Notes under the pieces: model-generated | Told to the model about the DNA's origin: nothing | What the model saw: only the letters and a program-made list of their open reading frames with translations | Databases searched by the model: none | NCBI GenBank assembly: GCA_902783315.1 | Contig: CACZQK010000012.1 | Coordinates: 1-46,889, forward strand | Source of the DNA: an uncultured Erysipelotrichaceae bacterium | GTDB lineage: Bacteria > Bacillota_I > Bacilli_A > RF39 > UBA660 | Direction of reading: 5' to 3' | Length of the DNA stretch: 46,889 bases | In this document: positions 42,535 to 46,889 of the stretch, piece after piece | Numbering within the stretch: the stretch's first letter is position 1 | Layout: every line of letters begins with the position of its first letter | Program-made: the position numbers and the translations under genes

Positions 42535-42743
42535 ATCTTGATTCTGTAAAGAAGTATATATGTGAGCAAAAAGATGTTCCTCATGTTTTTCTTTATAAAG
42601 GTTCTAGGAATCAATTAGAAGAGTTTTCTGGAGTAATTACAAAATGTTTTGCTGCAGTATTTATTATTGTTACTGATGATAATGTAATAAAATCATTTAG
42701 TTACAATGATTTTATTGTTAAAAATTTAAAAATATTATCTTAA
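42531..42743 (+). CDS. Veg family protein
   Basis: A 70-residue protein whose core GSRNQLEEFSGVITKCFAAVFIIVTDDNVIKSFSYNDFIVKNLKI follows the Veg pattern (EGVI..-YPSVFVV...-SYSYADILT). B. subtilis Veg is 86 residues and stimulates biofilm matrix genes by opposing SinR; the N-terminal half here is divergent. Its ATG overlaps the yabG stop (ATGA), so it is translationally coupled to the spore protease, whereas veg in B. subtilis has its own strong promoter. The position (ksgA-yabG-veg) supports the call. Confidence 0.78.
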   Translation: MNLDSVKKYICEQKDVPHVFLYKGSRNQLEEFSGVITKCFAAVFIIVTDDNVIKSFSYNDFIVKNLKILS

Positions 42744-42750
42744 CTGAATT

Positions 42751-42782
42751 TTGTTGATTTTTAAATAATAATATTATAAAAT
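42751..42782 (+). promoter_or_regulatory. Promoter of spoVG
   Basis: TTGTTG (42751-42756) with an 18-bp spacer to TATAAA (42775-42780), or TTGATT (42754-42759) with 17 bp to TAAAAT (42777-42782). Either looks sigma-A-like; the sigma-H elements known for B. subtilis spoVG were not seen. A small hairpin (42791-42806) lies in the leader just before the GGGAGG ribosome binding site. Confidence 0.6.
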
Positions 42783-42825
42783 AGTGTTATAAAGTGGTTA
42801 CGCTTTAAGAGGGAGGAAAAATCTT

Positions 42826-43101
42826 ATGAAGATTACATCAGTAAATGTACGTAAAATTGAAAAGGAAGGTTCTCGTATGAAGGGAATTGCATCTGTTTTG
42901 TTAGATGATAGTTTTGCAGTACATGATATTAGAATTATTGAAGGAGACAACGGTTTATTTATAGCAATGCCTAGTAGAAAAACTGCAACTGGTGGATATA
43001 GAGATATCGCTCATCCAATTAATCCTGAGGTTCGTTCAATGTTTGAAGATGCTATTTTAGAAGCATATGAAAAAGCAGAAGATGTCTCAGAAGAAGAATA
43101 A
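42826..43101 (+). CDS. spoVG: Regulator SpoVG
   Basis: A small nucleic-acid-binding regulator of 91 residues with the nearly invariant [70 protein letters not shown]. It affects septation in sporulating Bacillus and virulence and envelope genes in Staphylococcus and Listeria. GGGAGG precedes the ATG. It is monocistronic, with promoter and terminator visible. Its presence alone does not prove sporulation, since many non-spore-formers keep it. Confidence 0.97.
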   Translation: MKITSVNVRKIEKEGSRMKGIASVLLDDSFAVHDIRIIEGDNGLFIAMPSRKTATGGYRDIAHPINPEVRSMFEDAILEAYEKAEDVSEEE

Positions 43102-43108
43102 ATAAGAG

Positions 43109-43135
43109 AATACTGAATATTTCAGTATTTTTTTT
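43109..43135 (+). terminator. Intrinsic terminator after spoVG
   Basis: AATACTGA, loop ATATT and TCAGTATT form an 8-bp stem followed by a run of T residues. Confidence 0.9.
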
Positions 43136-43181
43136 GTACTATTTTTTTTTGATTTTCATATTGTTTAGTAGGAGGCTTTTT

Positions 43182-43475
43182 ATGGATAAAGAAAGTTCTA
43201 GTGTTAATAACTATAATCATAGTATTAGTTTATTAGAAAGAAAAACATTAGTTATTACTGGTGTAAAAAAAGTAGAAAATTTCGACAATCTTCATTTTTT
43301 GTTAGAAACAACTATGGGCTTTTTAATTATTAAAGGAGATGATTTAGTTTTGGTTAAGTTGGATACTTTAGCTGGAAATGTTACTATAAAGGGTAATATA
43401 AATTCTATTGATTATATTTTAGAAAGTAAGAAAAAGGAACGAGAGGAAAGTGTTTTAAGTAGGTTATTTAAATGA
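43182..43475 (+). CDS. yabP: Spore coat-assembly protein YabP
   Basis: A YabP/YqfC-family protein of 97 residues. The core NHSISLLERKTLVITGVKKVENFDNLHFLLETTMGFLIIKGDDLVLVKLDTLAGNVTIKGNI resembles B. subtilis YabP (RKTLDITGVKQVESFDNEEFLLETVMG). In B. subtilis yabP and yabQ are sigma-E dependent and needed for spore cortex formation. The start at 43182 has AGGAGG about seven bases upstream; a longer frame from 43134 would run through the terminator region. Its stop overlaps the yabQ start. Confidence 0.92.
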   Translation: MDKESSSVNNYNHSISLLERKTLVITGVKKVENFDNLHFLLETTMGFLIIKGDDLVLVKLDTLAGNVTIKGNINSIDYILESKKKEREESVLSRLFK

Positions 43476-43741
43476 TGATTTTAATAGATCAAATAATCAG
43501 TTTTTTAGTTTCTTTTGTATATGGCTTTTTTCTTTATTGGATTATTTGTAAAATATATTCTTATTTATTTTATAAAAATCGGTATATGAGAATACTTTTT
43601 AATGCTATTTTTTGTATCAGCAGTGCATTTATTTATTTTTTTATCCTTTTGTTATTAAATAATGGAATTATTCATTCTTACTTTTTACTTTTTCTTATTT
43701 TTGGTTTTTTAATATCTTATTGTCTTTTGAAAAAAAAATAG
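43472..43741 (+). CDS. yabQ: Spore cortex membrane protein YabQ
   Basis: A membrane protein of 89 residues with a YabQ-like layout: an N-terminal ILIDQIISFLVSFVYGFFLYW segment and two further hydrophobic segments near 35-60 and 65-85. It is shorter than B. subtilis YabQ (about 210 residues). The start overlaps the yabP stop (ATGATG), so the two are translationally coupled. The call rests on the yabP-yabQ-divIC order and the N-terminal pattern rather than strong identity. Confidence 0.82.
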   Translation: MMILIDQIISFLVSFVYGFFLYWIICKIYSYLFYKNRYMRILFNAIFCISSAFIYFFILLLLNNGIIHSYFLLFLIFGFLISYCLLKKK

Positions 43742-43827
43742 TGTAAACTTTTGTCAATATTTAAAATATTACAATTTTTGCTTATCTTCCTGTAGTATAA
43801 TATAAGGTGATAAGGTAGGTGAATGTT

Positions 43828-44127
43828 GTGGCAAAAAGAAAAGTTCAGCGTAAAATAAAAACAAGATTGCTATTTTTTGGATTTTTCTCTATTTTTATTA
43901 TTATTGTGATGGCATTTACTATTGGTAAGTATTGGTTAGAAATACTTGAAAAATATCATGAAAAGAAAGAATTGGATGATAAATTAACCAGTTTAAAAGA
44001 AAAAGAGGAAGAATTAAAGGTAGATGCTAATAAACTTCAAAATCCTGATTATATAGCAAGATACGCTAGGGAAAAATATCTTTATTCAAAAGATGGAGAA
44101 TATATTTTACAGATTCCAGAAGAATAA
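43828..44127 (+). CDS. divIC: Cell division protein DivIC (FtsB-like)
   Basis: A bitopic divisome protein that pairs with FtsL and DivIB. The 99-residue product has a basic cytoplasmic N-terminus (AKRKVQRKIKTR), one membrane segment (about residues 14-36), a coiled coil rich in Lys and Glu (about 40-72) and the conserved C-terminal PDYIARYAREKYLYSKDGEYILQIPE. The GTG at 43828 has AGGTG six bases upstream and gives a normal N-terminus; an earlier GTG at 43819 is less well placed. A TATAAT at 43796-43801 is a probable -10. It follows yabQ as in B. subtilis. Confidence 0.93.
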   Translation: MAKRKVQRKIKTRLLFFGFFSIFIIIVMAFTIGKYWLEILEKYHEKKELDDKLTSLKEKEEELKVDANKLQNPDYIARYAREKYLYSKDGEYILQIPEE

Positions 44128-44148
44128 ATATTTATTTTTCTTTTTTTC

Positions 44149-44157
44149 TGTTATAAT
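44149..44157 (+). promoter_or_regulatory. Extended -10 element upstream of tilS
   Basis: TGTTATAAT (TGnTATAAT) about 25 bp before tilS. No good -35 is seen in the T-rich sequence upstream. Confidence 0.55.
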
Positions 44158-44181
44158 ATATGTTGGTTGGGTGGATTTTTT

Positions 44182-45495
44182 ATGATTAAAATCGAAGATA
44201 ATTTTGTTTTTCACAATGAAGATCGTATTGTTATTGGTTGTTCGGCTGGTCCTGATTCTATGGCTTTGGTTGATATGTTATTAAAAATTCGAAAAAAATA
44301 TAATTTGTTTTTAGTAGTTGGGCATGTTAACCATAATATTCGTAGAGAAAGTTATCAGGAGGAACAATTTTTAAAAGATTATTGCTTTAAAAATCATATT
44401 ATTTTTGAGTCTATGGTCATTGAAGACTATGGAGATGACAATTTTCATAACGAAGCTAGAAATATTCGATATAGTTTTTTTGAAAATCTTGTTAATAAAT
44501 ATAATGCCAATTATTTGATGACAGCTCATCATGGTGATGATTTGGTAGAAACTGTTTTGATGAGAATTGTACGAGGTTCTAATTTAGGTGGATATGGTGG
44601 ATTCAAAAAAATTGTTTCTATGGATAATTATTCAATTGTTAGGCCACTTATTCAATATACAAAAGAAGAACTTGAACAGTATGATTTATTAAATAATGTA
44701 AAATATTTTATTGATAATTCAAATAATAAGGATAAATATACTAGAAATAGGTATCGTAAATATGTTTTAAAACCATTGAAAAAAGAAGATAAGAATGTTC
44801 ATTTAAAATTTTTAAAATTTAGTAATACATTAGATGAAGCAAGTAAATTTATTGATAGGGTACGAATGAGAGCTATTCATAGAGTTATGAATGGAGATCA
44901 AATTGTTGTTTCTAAGTTTTTAGAAGAGGAACCATATATACAGAGAGAAATGCTATATTATTTATTGGGAGAGTTTTATCATGATGATTTAATTCTTATA
45001 GGAGATAAACATATTGATCTAATTTTGAAACTTATTAATAGTAAGAAAGTTAATAGTTTTATTAATTTACCAAATAAAGTTATTGTTTTAAAAAAATATG
45101 ATTTTGTTGAATTTATTAGAGAAACTAGTATGATATCTAATTATGAAATTGAATTTGATAATTATGTTTTATTACCTGATAATCATAGTATTGAAAAAAT
45201 AAATACTACAGATGAAAATAGTAATAATATCTGTCGATTAGATAGTAAAGAAATAAGTTTGCCTTTAATCGTTCGTACAAGAAAAATTGGGGATAAGATA
45301 AAAGTAAAAGGACTTAATGGTACAAAAAAAGTAAAGGATATTTTTATTGATAAAAAAATCCCTTTAAATCAAAGAGATTCTTGGCCAATCGTTATTGATT
45401 CTGCTGGTAATGTTGTTTGGATTCCTGGAATAAAAAAATCTAAATTTGACAAAAAAAAGGCAGATTATTATGATATAATATTGAAATATAGTTAG
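44182..45495 (+). CDS. tilS: tRNA(Ile)-lysidine synthase
   Basis: Adds lysine to C34 of tRNA-Ile(CAU), which changes its codon specificity from AUG to AUA; essential. The 437-residue protein has the PP-loop ATP motif VIGCSAGPDSMAL near 18-30, with SAGPDS where most members have SGGxDS. HVNHNIR near 47-53, MTAHHGDDLVETVLMRIVRGS near 113-133 and RPLIQYTKEEL follow, and a C-terminal domain ends with IRTRKIGDKIKV-like and WIPGIKKS segments. The start at 44182 has GGTGG upstream. It precedes ftsH; hprT, which lies between them in B. subtilis, is missing. Confidence 0.95.
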   Translation: MIKIEDNFVFHNEDRIVIGCSAGPDSMALVDMLLKIRKKYNLFLVVGHVNHNIRRESYQEEQFLKDYCFKNHIIFESMVIEDYGDDNFHNEARNIRYSFFENLVNKYNANYLMTAHHGDDLVETVLMRIVRGSNLGGYGGFKKIVSMDNYSIVRPLIQYTKEELEQYDLLNNVKYFIDNSNNKDKYTRNRYRKYVLKPLKKEDKNVHLKFLKFSNTLDEASKFIDRVRMRAIHRVMNGDQIVVSKFLEEEPYIQREMLYYLLGEFYHDDLILIGDKHIDLILKLINSKKVNSFINLPNKVIVLKKYDFVEFIRETSMISNYEIEFDNYVLLPDNHSIEKINTTDENSNNICRLDSKEISLPLIVRTRKIGDKIKVKGLNGTKKVKDIFIDKKIPLNQRDSWPIVIDSAGNVVWIPGIKKSKFDKKKADYYDIILKYS

Positions 45496-45507
45496 GAGGA
45501 AATATCT

Positions 45508-46889
45508 ATGAATAAAAAGATTGATAAAAAAACTTTAAAAAAGGGTTTGTTACCGTATATATTTTTAGGAATTATTATGTTAGGAGTATTTTATATTCTT
45601 ACTGTAATGAATAAGGATATACACGATTTTAGTTATGACGAATTCATTGAAAAATTGGAAAAGGGAAAGGTAACCGAACTTCATTTAGTTCCTAGAGGAA
45701 ATGGGCAAGTGTATGAGGTTAGTGGTGTTTTAAATAACTATAAGGAAAATGAAAGTTTTGAAGCAGTATTACCTCTTTCAGAAGAAGTAATGAAAAAAAT
45801 CGTAAAAGCTAGTGATCAAAGAAAGATTAAATTAACAGTACAAGCTGATCCAGATGCATCATCATTATTGTTAATACTTGTCAATGTGGTTCCAATAGTT
45901 TTATTGATTGGTGCAGCTTTATGGTTTTTTAGTAGACAAATGGCTGGAAATAAAAGCTCTTTAGATTTTGGTAAGAGTAGAGCTCGTTTAAATACAGAAG
46001 ATAATCAAGTAACTTTTAAGGATGTTGCTGGATTAAAAGAAGAAAAAGAAGAAGTAAAAGAATTAATTGATTTCTTAAAAGACCCAAAAAAGTTTCAGAA
46101 GTTAGGTGCTAGAATTCCAAAAGGAGTTTTATTAATGGGTCCTCCAGGTACAGGTAAAACGTTGCTTGCAAGAGCAGTTGCTGGAGAAGCTAATGTTCCA
46201 TTTTATTTTATTAGTGGTTCTGATTTTGTTGAATTGTTTGTTGGTGTTGGAGCAAGTCGTGTTCGTGACATGTTTCAACAAGCAAAAAGAAATGCACCTT
46301 GTTTAATTTTTATTGATGAGATAGATGCTGTCGGTCGTCAAAGAGGTACTGGTTTAGGTGGAGGTCATGATGAGAGAGAACAGACATTAAATCAATTACT
46401 TACTGAGATGGATGGGTTTGGAGCTAATGAAGGTATTATTATTATTGCTGCTACAAATAGACCAGATGTTTTGGACCCTGCTCTTCTTCGTCCAGGAAGG
46501 TTTGATAGGCAGGTTACTGTTAATTTACCAGATGTAAGAGGAAGAGAAGAAATTTTAGGTGTACATGCTAAAAATAAGATTTTAGCTGAAGGTATTACTT
46601 TAAAAAATTTAGCAAAGCGAACTCCTGGTTTTAGTGGAGCTGATTTAGAAAATCTATTAAATGAGGCTGCTTTACTTGCCGTTCGAAGAAATAAGGAAGA
46701 AATTACTATGAGTGAGATTGATGAAGCAACGGATAGAGTTCTTATGGGTCCTGCTAAAGTAAGCCATAAATATAGTGATGATGATCGTAAATTAGTTGCT
46801 TATCATGAAGCTGGACATGCTGTTATTGGTTTGAAATTAAGAAGTGCTAGTGATGTTCAAAAAGTTACTATTATTCCAAGAGGAACTGC
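45508..46889 (+). CDS. ftsH: ATP-dependent zinc metalloprotease FtsH (cut by window end)
   Basis: A membrane AAA+ protease. The visible 460 codons start [31 protein letters not shown], with membrane segments near 14-33 and 117-140 flanking an outside domain, then the AAA module: [18 protein letters not shown] near 211-228 (Walker A), [16 protein letters not shown] near 266-281 (Walker B), and [19 protein letters not shown] near 316-334 (second region of homology, arginine finger). The zinc motif HEAGH is reached near 432-436. The gene runs off the right edge with roughly 200 codons missing. GGAGG lies upstream, and it begins 12 bases after tilS. Confidence 0.98.
   Translation, partial: MNKKIDKKTLKKGLLPYIFLGIIMLGVFYILTVMNKDIHDFSYDEFIEKLEKGKVTELHLVPRGNGQVYEVSGVLNNYKENESFEAVLPLSEEVMKKIVKASDQRKIKLTVQADPDASSLLLILVNVVPIVLLIGAALWFFSRQMAGNKSSLDFGKSRARLNTEDNQVTFKDVAGLKEEKEEVKELIDFLKDPKKFQKLGARIPKGVLLMGPPGTGKTLLARAVAGEANVPFYFISGSDFVELFVGVGASRVRDMFQQAKRNAPCLIFIDEIDAVGRQRGTGLGGGHDEREQTLNQLLTEMDGFGANEGIIIIAATNRPDVLDPALLRPGRFDRQVTVNLPDVRGREEILGVHAKNKILAEGITLKNLAKRTPGFSGADLENLLNEAALLAVRRNKEEITMSEIDEATDRVLMGPAKVSHKYSDDDRKLVAYHEAGHAVIGLKLRSASDVQKVTIIPRGT

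Overview
This is a low-GC, standard-code (TAA, TAG and TGA all act as stops) bacterial chromosome segment centred on the replication origin. Gene content and order follow the Bacillus subtilis origin region closely. AT-rich composition, missing neighbours and sequence divergence suggest an uncultured deep Bacilli lineage (Erysipelotrichia / RF39 / Mollicutes-related) rather than Bacillus itself. Spore-associated genes bofA, yabG, yabP and yabQ are present, so the organism is probably a spore former or a recent descendant of one. Taxonomy is inference from gene content only.

Left arm (1-14950, all minus strand, transcribed away from the origin): a decayed laccase-domain gene, ychF, an unrecognised gene, an AbgT-family transporter, a DUF951 protein, an MscS channel, parB-parA, noc, rsmG-mnmG-mnmE, and jag-yidC-rnpA-rpmH. 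noc stands alone with its own promoter and terminator.

Origin (15011-17016): DnaA-box clusters (mostly TTTTCCACA-like) lie on both sides of dnaA. dnaN follows. A short ComK homologue occupies the place where B. subtilis has yaaA (S4 protein), then come recF, gyrB and gyrA.

Centromere-like block (24650-24985): downstream of gyrA a 102-bp tandem repeat alternates four Noc-type sites (TATTTCCCGGGAAATA) with three ParB-type parS sites (TGTTTCACGTGAAACG). ParB and Noc encoded in the same window carry the residues expected for those two specificities. This interleaved array is the most striking feature here. A very short SRP RNA gene follows at once.

Right arm (25154-46889, plus strand): tadA, dnaX, ybaB, recR, bofA, holB, ricT, trmN6, rsmI, pth, mfd, an unrecognised gene, a T-box-controlled metS, tatD, two paralogous membrane-anchored proteins with a SipW-type signal peptidase, ksgA, yabG, veg, spoVG, yabP, yabQ, divIC, tilS and a truncated ftsH. 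Expected B. subtilis neighbours not found include yaaA, yabA, rnmV, ispE, yabR/spoIIE and hprT.

The window therefore joins replication initiation (dnaA, dnaN, oriC), segregation and nucleoid occlusion (parAB, noc, array), DNA topology and repair (gyrAB, recF, recR, mfd, dnaX, holB), tRNA/rRNA modification, protein export (yidC, SRP RNA, sipW), competence (comK) and sporulation functions. All identifications come from reading sequence; no database search was run.
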